A stretch of 10,732 nucleotides of DNA from an uncultured Pseudomonadota bacterium (GTDB taxonomy: Bacteria > Pseudomonadota > Gammaproteobacteria > Burkholderiales > SG8-39). The translations under genes were made by a program, and so were the position numbers. The first letter of the stretch is position 1; every line of letters starts with the position of its first letter. The stretch lies in the NCBI GenBank assembly GCA_903864555.1, contig CAIPGJ010000174.1:1-10732 (forward strand). The letters are read 5' to 3'. The notes beneath the pieces were generated by a model that was given only the letters and a program-made list of their open reading frames with translations, made no database searches and had not been told where the DNA came from. Positions 1 to 6,473 of this stretch are shown here, in pieces.

Positions 1-1532
1 CCGTGGCGGTTGAACACATCCTGGATGGCGGCGTTCAGGTCCCCCAGCACCCGCGGCCGCACCGCCGCTGATTCCGGTCCCACCTGCACCACCAGCCGGT
101 ACTCCACATAGAAGTCGGACAGGGCCGTCTGCAGCACGAAAGGCGCGGGTTCGCTACGCACTGCGGAAATGCCGGAAACCGCCTCCAGCAGCATGGCATG
201 TACCTGTCGCCAGGGCGTGTCGTAGCCGATGGTGACCGTGGTGTCCAGGATGAAGCCGCCGGCACCGACATTGCGCGAATAGTTGCGCGTCACGTGGCTG
301 AGCACCAGCGAGTTGGGCAGGGCGATGTCCTCGCCGGTGCCGGTTCGCAAGCGCGTCACGCACAATCCCATTTCCGTCACCGTGCCTTCACAGTCCTGGA
401 TGCGCACGTACTCGCCCAGCAGCAGCGCCCGCGTGTAGACGAGAATGACGCCACTGGCAATCTGGCCCACCAGCCCCGAGGCACCGATCGATACGAGGAG
501 GCCGACCAGCACCGACACGCCCTTGAACGCTTCGGTGTGCGAGCCCGGCAGGTAGGGATAGGACATGGCCAGTGCAAACAGCCAGATGGTGCCGTTGACC
601 AGATGCCGGGTGGCCGGCGCGGTGTGTGCGTCAACCGGCCCCAGGCGCAGATGGCCGTCGACGATGCGGTCGAACACGGCCCGTGAGGTTCGTGTCGCCA
701 GACGCGCCAGCATGAAAATGATGGCCGCCACGAACAGGCCGGGCAGTGCGTTCGCCGAGGACTCAAGCCCTCCCTGCACGGTTGCGAGGAAGGATGCTGC
801 GAGGCTCTCACCGGTGGGGCGGGTGTGGGCGAATTGCTTGAGCACATAGATGACACAGCCCAGCACCGCCATGAAGCCCAGGCTCCAGGCCACCACCAGC
901 CGCAAGGCATCCAGCAGGCGCAGGAACAGGCCGGGTAGTTGCGGGCCGAGCCCGGCGCCGGACAGGCGTGCCAGGGGGCTGGCGAGTCGCACTGCCGTCC
1001 AGGCATGCAGCCGCCCCGAGATACCCGCGAGCAACAACAAGGCCCCACCGAGTGCCGCGATGGCCAGCCCCGCCTTCAGCAGCGCGACGGCATTGAGGCC
1101 GGCGCTGCGTCGCTCGGCCGATTCGGCCCACACCCGCTGCAGCGTGCGCGAGGCGTGATTGGCGATGTCCTCCGGCGTTTCCTCGAGGTGTTTGCGGGCA
1201 TCGCCGGGCAGCACTGAGAACATGGGCTGGTCATCGAGGCGCACCATGAAGCCCGGCTCTGCCGGCACCACGGAAGTCCAGCCTTCACCGTTGCTTTCGA
1301 GGGCGCGTTCGATGTGGCGGCGTGCCGCCTCTGCGCGCTCTGCCGCAGTGAACTCGCCCAGGCTTGCCCGGAACACATGGATGGTGCGGTTGCCGATGAT
1401 CAGGGGCGCCCCTGCGCTGCTGGGCCTGGCCCCCTCTGCTGGGGGGGCGTCCGCAGCATGGGTTTGGGGCATGGCAAGAACCAGCAGGACCAGCAGGCAG
1501 GCTCGGAACCGCGACAGCCAGTTCCCCGGCAT
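1..1532 (-). CDS. MscS-family mechanosensitive ion channel with periplasmic N-terminal domain (C-terminus cut by window edge)
   Basis: 510 codons are visible and the reading frame runs off the left edge, so the C-terminal end is missing. MscS channels open under membrane tension and release solutes during hypo-osmotic shock. Residues 1-26 look like a signal peptide (basic start, Leu/Val-rich core, THA end), followed by a soluble segment of about 27-140. Hydrophobic helices lie near 147-171, 203-231, 262-279, 309-328 and 337-371. The last runs into the MscS signature: ASGLVGQIASGVILVYTR (351-368) is the Gly/Ala-rich pore helix, and GEYVRIQDCEGTVTEMGL (373-390) opens the beta-domain. LPNSLVLSHVTRNYSR (405-420) is the conserved strand after it. 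Start choice: ATG at 1532 gives the cleanest signal peptide but has no clear ribosome site. An in-frame GTG at 1565 lies 6 bases after GAAGGGGG and would add 11 residues. It lies downstream of the RIO kinase on the same strand. Family assignment is firm; gating behaviour and subfamily are not. Confidence 0.92.
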   Translation of the reverse strand, partial: MPGNWLSRFRACLLVLLVLAMPQTHAADAPPAEGARPSSAGAPLIIGNRTIHVFRASLGEFTAAERAEAARRHIERALESNGEGWTSVVPAEPGFMVRLDDQPMFSVLPGDARKHLEETPEDIANHASRTLQRVWAESAERRSAGLNAVALLKAGLAIAALGGALLLLAGISGRLHAWTAVRLASPLARLSGAGLGPQLPGLFLRLLDALRLVVAWSLGFMAVLGCVIYVLKQFAHTRPTGESLAASFLATVQGGLESSANALPGLFVAAIIFMLARLATRTSRAVFDRIVDGHLRLGPVDAHTAPATRHLVNGTIWLFALAMSYPYLPGSHTEAFKGVSVLVGLLVSIGASGLVGQIASGVILVYTRALLLGEYVRIQDCEGTVTEMGLCVTRLRTGTGEDIALPNSLVLSHVTRNYSRNVGAGGFILDTTVTIGYDTPWRQVHAMLLEAVSGISAVRSEPAPFVLQTALSDFYVEYRLVVQVGPESAAVRPRVLGDLNAAIQDVFNRH

Positions 1533-1678
1533 ATCCACAGCCGGATGTATGACGATGCTTCCCACGCAGTGCCCCCTTCACGCCATGATCTTGACGGCTG
1601 TCACCACTGACGCCACAAGGATCGCCAGTATAAGTGGCATGACGGTGCCTGATGTGGCGGGCGCCCCTGGCGATGCGG

Positions 1679-2614
1679 TCAGGAATCCAGTGCCTGCTTG
1701 TAGCGGCGACGCGCGGCCTCTTCCTTGATCACGTCGTCGATCTCGCGGATCACGCTGCCGACGTTGACTGGCTTGTTGCTTTGCATGAAGCGGCCAGAAA
1801 GCGGCGTATCGGGCTGCAGCTTGCCGGCCTGGTACAGCGCCCAGATTTCCTTGCCGTACTGTGATTGCAGCAATTCCGGGGCAAAACGTCCGAAGTAGGC
1901 GGCGAGGTTGTCGACATCGCGTTCCAGCATGGCGCCGGCGCTGTTGTTACCGGCGGCATCCACCGCCTGCGGGAGGTCGATGATGACCGGCCCGTCGCTG
2001 TCGAGCAGGATGTTGAATTCGGACAGGTCGCCATGGATGATGCCGGCACACAGCATGCGCACCACTTCGCCGATCAGGTGCTGGTGCAGGTCACGGGCCT
2101 GTTCGGGAGTCAGTTCCACGTCGTTCAGGCGCGGCGCGGCCTGGCCCTGGCTGTCGGTCACCAGTTCCATGAGCAGCACGCCTTCGAGAAAATTGTAGGG
2201 GCGGGGCACGCGCACGCCGGCTTCGGCCAGGCGCCGCAGCGCGTCGACTTCGGCGCTTTGCCAGGCGGCCTCCTGCTCCTGGCGGCCGTAGCGCGAGCCC
2301 TTCTCCATGGCACGGGCACGGCGGCTGTTCTTCACGCGGCGGCCTTCGGTGTATTGCACGGCCTGGCGGAAACTGCGCTTGTCGGCTTCCTTGTACACCT
2401 TCGCGCAGCGGATATCCTCGCCGCAGCGAACGACGTAGACGATTGCTTCTTTGCCGCTCATGAGCTGGCGCATCACTTCGTCGACCAGGCCTTCCTCGAC
2501 CAGGGGTTGCAGTCTTTTTGGCGTTTTGATGTCGGTTGTTCCGTGTGGGCGGGTGGTGGCTTGCCGGGGCGATGCAGGGCCGGTTGGCCAGAGATGCGCC
2601 AAGGGTACCAGCAT
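1679..2614 (-). CDS. RIO1-type atypical serine/threonine protein kinase
   Basis: 311 residues from the ATG at 2614. RIO kinases are atypical ATP-dependent kinases; the bacterial members are common in proteobacteria, but their targets are poorly known. Kinase landmarks occur in order: nucleotide-binding SGKEA at 53-57 (in place of a P-loop), the ATP-anchoring lysine in CAKVYKE (Lys72), catalytic loop HGDLSEFN at 194-201 (Asp196) and metal-binding IDLPQ at 212-216 (Asp213). The C-terminus after 270 is short and charged. Homologues I know begin close to M-K-T-P-K-R, which matches IKTPKRLQPL here at residue 29. That isoleucine is an ATC codon at 2530, preceded by GGAA 8 bases upstream, so the real start could be a rare ATC giving 283 residues. 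The 28 residues before it are rich in Pro, Thr and His and look non-conserved. A TTG at 2764 would extend the frame further and would overlap the divergent nitroreductase gene. The family is certain; the start is not. Confidence 0.88.
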   Translation of the reverse strand: MLVPLAHLWPTGPASPRQATTRPHGTTDIKTPKRLQPLVEEGLVDEVMRQLMSGKEAIVYVVRCGEDIRCAKVYKEADKRSFRQAVQYTEGRRVKNSRRARAMEKGSRYGRQEQEAAWQSAEVDALRRLAEAGVRVPRPYNFLEGVLLMELVTDSQGQAAPRLNDVELTPEQARDLHQHLIGEVVRMLCAGIIHGDLSEFNILLDSDGPVIIDLPQAVDAAGNNSAGAMLERDVDNLAAYFGRFAPELLQSQYGKEIWALYQAGKLQPDTPLSGRFMQSNKPVNVGSVIREIDDVIKEEAARRRYKQALDS

Positions 2615-2703
2615 CGGAGCGTCTGCCGCGTGCCTCGTCTGCACAGGGCCAAGTCGGGAACAGGCGCTGGCCTCCCGGGCTTCCCTATCAGAGAGGGGCT
2701 GAC

Positions 2704-2709
2704 GATAAT
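2704..2709 (+). promoter_or_regulatory. Possible -10 element (GATAAT) for the nitroreductase gene
   Basis: GATAAT lies 36 bases before the ATG at 2745 in the divergent gap. The hexamer 17 bases upstream, TTCCCT at 2681-2686, is a poor -35. An imperfect inverted repeat (GCTTCCCT at 2679-2686 against AGAGGGGC about 6 bases on) covers that -35 and could be an operator. This is a pattern match only. Confidence 0.3.
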
Positions 2710-2732
2710 GCCGCCAGGCGTGCCAACCACCT

Positions 2733-2736
2733 GGAG
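2733..2736 (+). promoter_or_regulatory. Ribosome binding site GGAG deciding the nitroreductase start
   Basis: GGAG at 2733-2736 lies 8 bases before the ATG at 2745. It overlaps the GTG at 2736 that would otherwise be a longer start, so the ATG at 2745 is preferred. Confidence 0.7.
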
Positions 2737-2744
2737 TGCAATTG

Positions 2745-3605
2745 ATGTCGGATGACCATGACAACCCGAACCCTCATTCCGCCGGTCTGATTCGAGAGGC
2801 CTTGCAGGCACGCTTTGGCGAGTCTCCGCAGGTCGATGACCGGCTTCCCGGGCTGGACCAGCTGGCGCGCATGGCCAGTCGGCGTGTGCTCAGGCGTTTT
2901 GCCGACCGTGCCGTGGATCCCGCCCTGCTGCAACTGCTTTGCGCCTGTGCGCTGTCGGCCCCGTCCAAGAGCGATCTTCAGCAAGCCGAGATCCTGGTCG
3001 TGAGGGATCCTGCCAAACGCAGCGCCCTCAACGACCTGCTCAAGGACCAGGCCTGGGTAGGCGCCGCGCCGGTCTTTCTGGTGTTCCTGGCCAATGGACG
3101 GCGCGTGGTGGAAATCGCCAGGATGCGGGGCAAGCCGTTTCCCAACGATCACTTGGACCTGTTCTTCAATGCATCGGTCGATGCCGGCATCGTGCTTGCG
3201 ACTTTCCTGCAGGCGGCTGATGCGGTCGGGCTGGGGTGTTGTCCGATCAGCGGCATCCGCCAGCATGCACAGCGCGTGAGCGATCTGCTGGAACTGCCCG
3301 ACAAGGTGATCCCGGTGGCAGGCATGGGCCTGGGCTGGCCGTCGGAAAAAGGTAACCTGAGTCCCAGGTTGGCGCTGGCGGATACGGTGCACGTGGATCG
3401 TTACGACGAGGGCGACCTCGCCGGACGACTGGAAGCCTTTGATCGCCGGCGCGATGCCATACACCACCTCCGGCAACGGGATACCGAACGCTGGGGCACC
3501 GTCCCCTTCTATGGCTGGACCGAGGACAAGGCTCGCCACTTTGCCGAGCCTTCGTGTGCCGATTTCGGGGCATTCGTGCGGCGCAAGGGGTTCTGCCTGG
3601 ATTGA
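2745..3605 (+). CDS. Nitroreductase-family FMN-dependent oxidoreductase
   Basis: 286 residues. The family uses FMN and NAD(P)H to reduce nitro groups, quinones or free flavins; the natural substrate here cannot be read from the sequence. The N-terminal FMN-phosphate arginine motif is RRVLRRF (46-52), followed by ALSAPSKSDLQ (69-79), the family's APS..N.Q signature with Asp in place of the usual Asn. Residues 140-200 hold the second core (FFNASVDAGIVLATFLQAA, then GLGCCPISGIR and GMGLGWPSE), which packs on the isoalloxazine in relatives. The C-terminal segment 255-286 (FYGWTEDKARHFA and on) resembles the tail of NfsA/Frp-like flavin reductases. The first 40 residues precede the usual domain start and are of unknown role. 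The gene is divergent from the RIO kinase and convergent with the DMT transporter 37 bases downstream. It has its own ribosome site and probably its own promoter, with a GATAAT hexamer at 2704-2709. Confidence 0.88.
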   Translation: MSDDHDNPNPHSAGLIREALQARFGESPQVDDRLPGLDQLARMASRRVLRRFADRAVDPALLQLLCACALSAPSKSDLQQAEILVVRDPAKRSALNDLLKDQAWVGAAPVFLVFLANGRRVVEIARMRGKPFPNDHLDLFFNASVDAGIVLATFLQAADAVGLGCCPISGIRQHAQRVSDLLELPDKVIPVAGMGLGWPSEKGNLSPRLALADTVHVDRYDEGDLAGRLEAFDRRRDAIHHLRQRDTERWGTVPFYGWTEDKARHFAEPSCADFGAFVRRKGFCLD

Positions 3606-3642
3606 TTCGCCCCCCACAACCCATGCGAGAGGCCGTCGCGCC

Positions 3643-4533
3643 TCAGGCGGTCCTGCGCGCCAGGGTGATGCCCGCCAGCACGACGGCGGCGCCCAGCATC
3701 TGCAGCGGCACCATGCCTTCGCCCAGCAGCACCCAGGCAAACAGCATCGATAGCACCGGCTGCAGGATCAGGCTGGTGGATGACAGGGCGGCCGGCAGGT
3801 GGGCGAGGGCAAAGGCGATCAGGCTCTGTCCGCCCACCTGGGCCAGCAGCGCCATCCCGGCCAGCACCGCCCAGCCCTGCAGGCCGGCCGGCAGGAATTG
3901 TTCCGAGGTGGCCAGCGCCCAGGGCAGCAGCACCGCAGCGCTCATGCTGGTGCTGAGCATCATCACCCGTGCGGTCGGCATCTGCATGGCGGCGCGCTTC
4001 AGCGACAGCATGTAGCCGGCGTAGAACACGGCCGTCAGCAATCCCAGCAGGTCGCCGGTGAAGGCACGCTCTCCCATTCGGGCATTGGGCCCGATCAGCA
4101 GCACGGCGCCGCACAGCGTCAGGGCTAGCGCTGCCATGAACAGCCGGCTTGGGCGCTGCTGCCACAGCAGCCATGCGCCCAGGGCCACGAAGACTGGTGC
4201 GACATTGGCTTCGAGCGTGGCGTTGGCGACGCTGGTCCAGGCGATGGCGACATGCCAGGCGGCAAGGTCACAAGCAAAGAACACACCCGCCAGCAGCGCG
4301 GAGCCGGGCGGGCCGCTGCGGGCCTCGGGGGCATCCGGTACCGGTTGTGATCGCCCGGCAGCCAGTGCCCAGGCCCACAGCAGCGGCGTGGCCAGCGCCA
4401 CACGCCAGAAGGCGCTGGCGGCCGGACTGACATCGGCCAGGCGCACGAAGATGGGGGCGAAGCCGATGGCAACGGCACCGGCCAGCAGGGCGACGAAGGC
4501 GAGCGGATGCGGCGCCACCGCGCCGGACTTCAT
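3643..4533 (-). CDS. EamA/DMT-superfamily (RhaT/YdcZ-like) membrane transporter
   Basis: 296 residues, the usual length for a ten-helix drug/metabolite transporter made of two EamA repeats. Hydrophobic segments are evenly spread: about 11-30, 40-60, 78-98, 105-124, 131-148, 160-177, 190-208, 220-240, 246-271 and 275-292. The first repeat carries the APIFVRLADVSPAASAFWR pattern (26-44), and the second ends with SLILQPVLSMLFAWVLLGE (254-272), the family's characteristic end-of-repeat motif with an acidic residue after the helix. Such proteins export or import small metabolites across the inner membrane; the substrate is not predictable. The ATG at 4533 overlaps the trhO stop as ATGA (4533-4530), so it is probably translated by coupling, and no good ribosome site precedes it. 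An earlier in-frame start at 4722 lies wholly inside trhO and adds a non-hydrophobic Arg-rich stretch, so I rejected it. A weak stem (3629-3633 with 3640-3644) sits at its 3-prime end, without a T run. Confidence 0.9.
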   Translation of the reverse strand: MKSGAVAPHPLAFVALLAGAVAIGFAPIFVRLADVSPAASAFWRVALATPLLWAWALAAGRSQPVPDAPEARSGPPGSALLAGVFFACDLAAWHVAIAWTSVANATLEANVAPVFVALGAWLLWQQRPSRLFMAALALTLCGAVLLIGPNARMGERAFTGDLLGLLTAVFYAGYMLSLKRAAMQMPTARVMMLSTSMSAAVLLPWALATSEQFLPAGLQGWAVLAGMALLAQVGGQSLIAFALAHLPAALSSTSLILQPVLSMLFAWVLLGEGMVPLQMLGAAVVLAGITLARRTA

Positions 4534-5381
4534 GCCGCCATCGGTTCGCGCTGGCCGCGGTTCTTCACCCCGTTCAGGCAATGCGGACAGTGCTTGCCGA
4601 AGACGTAATCCGGCGAAGCCTGTTCTTCTGTTGACAGCACGGCCTGGCAGGCATAGCACTGCGCGGTCCCGGTGGGCTCCAGGTCGGGCCCCAGCGCCAC
4701 ACGCTTGTCGAAGACGAAGCACTCACCCTCATAGTGGGCGCCGCCGCAGCGCTCGAAATACTTGAGGATGCCGCCGTCGAGTTGCCACACCTGGCGGAAG
4801 CCCTGCTGGAGCAGCAGGGGGGCGGCTTTCTCGCAGCGGATGCCGCCGGTACAGAAACTGACAATGGGCTTGTCCTGCCATTGTTCCAGCAGGGCTGCGG
4901 TGGCTTCCGGGAACTGGGAGAAGGAGGTGATCTTCAGGTCGGCCGCGCCCCGGAAGGTGCCCAGACCCACTTCGAACTGATTGCGCGTGTCGAGCAGCAG
5001 CACCTCGCGCCCTTCGTCCAGCCACTGCTTCAGTTCCTCCGGCGCCAGGCGCGGGGCAGGCCTGTCCGAGGGCACCACGTCCGGGCGGCGCATGGTGATG
5101 ATCTCGCGTTTTTCCTTGACCAGCATGCGATTGAACGGCTGCTCTTCGGACCAGCTGAACTTGCATTCGATGCCGGAAAAGCGCTGGTCCTGCTCCAGCC
5201 TTGCGAGGAATTGCCTGAGACCGTCCTCTTGCCCGGCGAGGAACAGATTGATGCCCTCCGGTGCCAGCAGGATGGTGCCCTTCAGTTCCATGTCCACTGC
5301 GTGTTTCTTCAGGCTTGGGCGCAGCAGCGCAATGTCCTCGATGCGAACGAACTTGTAGGCGGAGACATTCAGTGTGGCCAT
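4530..5381 (-). CDS. trhO: tRNA uridine(34) hydroxylase, rhodanese family
   Basis: 283 residues. TrhO (YceA in E. coli) adds the oxygen that makes 5-hydroxyuridine at tRNA wobble position 34, a route that does not need prephenate. The N-terminal domain (1-95) is the acylphosphatase-like fold of the family, seen as GTILLAPEGINLFLAG (35-50). The rhodanese domain covers about 112-215, with LLLDTRN at 128-134, GTFRGA at 141-146 and active-site loop SFCTGGIRCEK (175-185), where Cys177 is the catalytic position and Cys183 a second conserved cysteine. The C-terminal tail has two cysteine pairs, CYAC (242-245) and CPHC (265-268), spaced as for a metal or disulfide site. The protein is shorter than E. 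coli TrhO (about 350 residues), lacking the longer C-terminal tail. It is followed by the DMT transporter with a 4-base overlap. The start ATG at 5381 matches the family N-terminus, although the ribosome site is weak. Older annotations call it a sulfurtransferase. Confidence 0.92.
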   Translation of the reverse strand: MATLNVSAYKFVRIEDIALLRPSLKKHAVDMELKGTILLAPEGINLFLAGQEDGLRQFLARLEQDQRFSGIECKFSWSEEQPFNRMLVKEKREIITMRRPDVVPSDRPAPRLAPEELKQWLDEGREVLLLDTRNQFEVGLGTFRGAADLKITSFSQFPEATAALLEQWQDKPIVSFCTGGIRCEKAAPLLLQQGFRQVWQLDGGILKYFERCGGAHYEGECFVFDKRVALGPDLEPTGTAQCYACQAVLSTEEQASPDYVFGKHCPHCLNGVKNRGQREPMAA

Positions 5382-5417
5382 GGGGATCTTGGGCGGGAGG
5401 CGTGCGGCAGAAAGGCG

Positions 5418-5454
5418 GGCGGAAGGAGCCGGATTATAGCCTTCACCTTCCGCC
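5418..5454. promoter_or_regulatory. Inverted repeat around a TATAAT hexamer, between the Bug pair and trhO
   Basis: A perfect 9-base inverted repeat, GGCGGAAGG (5418-5426) and CCTTCCGCC (5446-5454), has a 19-base loop. On the minus strand the loop contains TATAAT (5438-5433), a consensus -10 box for trhO, whose ATG is 52 bases further on. No convincing -35 is found at 16-18 bases. The element is 10 bases beyond the stop of the second Bug gene, so the stem may also act as its terminator; only TTT follows the stem. It could be a promoter with an operator, a terminator, or both. Confidence 0.5.
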
Positions 5455-5463
5455 GGGCCAGGA

Positions 5464-6444
5464 TTACTCCAGCTTGATGCCGGCCGTCTTCACCACTGTG
5501 CTCCAGCGCGCCAGTTCATCCTGCAACACGCGGGCGAAGTCCTCCGGGGTGCCCGGGTAGAGGTCCACGCCCTGGTTGGCGAAGTACTTCTGGCCCTCCG
5601 GGGAATTCAGGTAGCGGCCGATTTCGGCATTCAGCCGGTCGATGATGGGACGCGGCGTGCGCGCCGGGGCGAGAAAGCCGGTGCCGGCGCGGCTCTTGAA
5701 TTCCGGCAGGCCGGCTTCGTCGTTGGTGGGGGCATCCGGCAGGATGGCCATGCGCTTCGGTGAACTCACCATCAGCGCCTTCAGCTTGCCGGCGCGGATC
5801 TGCGACAGTCCCAGGGACGGGCTCTGGAAAATCATGCTCACTTCGCCCGAGAGCACGCCGGTCAGGGCCGGTCCGCCACCCTTGTAGGGCACGTGCACCA
5901 GTTTTGTCTGCGTCAGCATGGCAAACAGTTCCCCGCCCAGGTGGTTCTGGCTGCCGTTGCCGGCGGAGGAGTAGGTGAGCTTTCCGGGGTTGGCCCTGGC
6001 CGCGGCGATGACATCCTTGACGCTGTTGTAGGGTGAGCCGGTGCTGACCACCAGGGCGCCGGGGTTCTGCGAGCACAGGATGATGGGCGCGAAGTCCCTG
6101 ATCGAATCAAAGGGCATGCTGTACAGCGCCGGGTTGATGGTGAGCTGGCTGGTGGTGCCGAACAGCAGCGTGTAGCCATCGGCCGGGGCCTTGGCCACCT
6201 CGGCGGCACCGATGTTGCCGTTGGCACCGGGCTTGTTCTCCAGGATGAATTGCTGGCCCATGGTGCGCGTCAGCTGCTCGACGATGGGGCGTGCCACCAC
6301 GTCGTTGGGGCCGCCTGGAGTATAGGCGTTGATGACGCGCACCGGCTTTGCCGGCCAGGTCTGGGCGGCGCACATTGCCGGGATCACGGCAAGGGTGGCC
6401 AGTGCGGTGGCGATGCATCCGGTCATGCTGCGGGTGTTGCCCAT
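5464..6444 (-). CDS. Bug/TctC-family periplasmic solute-binding protein (second of tandem pair)
   Basis: 326 residues. Bug proteins are periplasmic receptors of the tripartite tricarboxylate transporter type and bind carboxylates, amino acids or similar small acids; the ligand cannot be read here. The signal peptide is about 1-26 (MGNTRSMTGCIATALATLAV core, cleavage near MCA-AQ). The mature protein opens with WPAKPVRVINAYTPGGPND, whose PGGPND loop usually contacts the ligand carboxylate. ENKPGANGNIG and HVPYKGGGPALTG, the latter in the second lobe, are also family hallmarks, and the end DELARWSTVVKTAGIK is the typical C-terminus. Start: ATG at 6444 has AAGGAG 9 bases upstream (6459-6454). An in-frame ATG at 6477 overlaps the preceding stop as ATGA but would put charged residues ahead of the signal peptide. 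It is about two-thirds identical by eye to the next gene upstream, 29 bases away. No TctA/TctB membrane genes are in the window. Confidence 0.93.
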   Translation of the reverse strand: MGNTRSMTGCIATALATLAVIPAMCAAQTWPAKPVRVINAYTPGGPNDVVARPIVEQLTRTMGQQFILENKPGANGNIGAAEVAKAPADGYTLLFGTTSQLTINPALYSMPFDSIRDFAPIILCSQNPGALVVSTGSPYNSVKDVIAAARANPGKLTYSSAGNGSQNHLGGELFAMLTQTKLVHVPYKGGGPALTGVLSGEVSMIFQSPSLGLSQIRAGKLKALMVSSPKRMAILPDAPTNDEAGLPEFKSRAGTGFLAPARTPRPIIDRLNAEIGRYLNSPEGQKYFANQGVDLYPGTPEDFARVLQDELARWSTVVKTAGIKLE

Positions 6445-6453
6445 CACGCTCTT

Positions 6454-6459
6454 CTCCTT
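6454..6459 (-). promoter_or_regulatory. Ribosome binding site AAGGAG deciding the start of the second Bug gene
   Basis: AAGGAG on the minus strand, 9 bases before the ATG at 6444. It supports that start over the ATG at 6477, which overlaps the upstream stop codon. Confidence 0.75.
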
Positions 6460-6473
6460 GTAGAACATGTGTG

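Noticed and set aside
1865..2755. 296-codon open frame on the plus strand
   Set aside because: Antisense to the RIO kinase, which has all catalytic motifs in order.
3629..3644. Five-base stem between the convergent nitroreductase and transporter genes
   Set aside because: Too short and without a T run; I do not call it a bidirectional terminator.
2688..3740. 350-codon open frame on the minus strand
   Set aside because: Antisense to the nitroreductase, which carries recognisable FMN-binding motifs; the minus-strand translation has no family features.
4734..5477. 247-codon open frame on the plus strand
   Set aside because: Antisense to trhO and lacks a ribosome site; trhO shows the rhodanese active-site loop.
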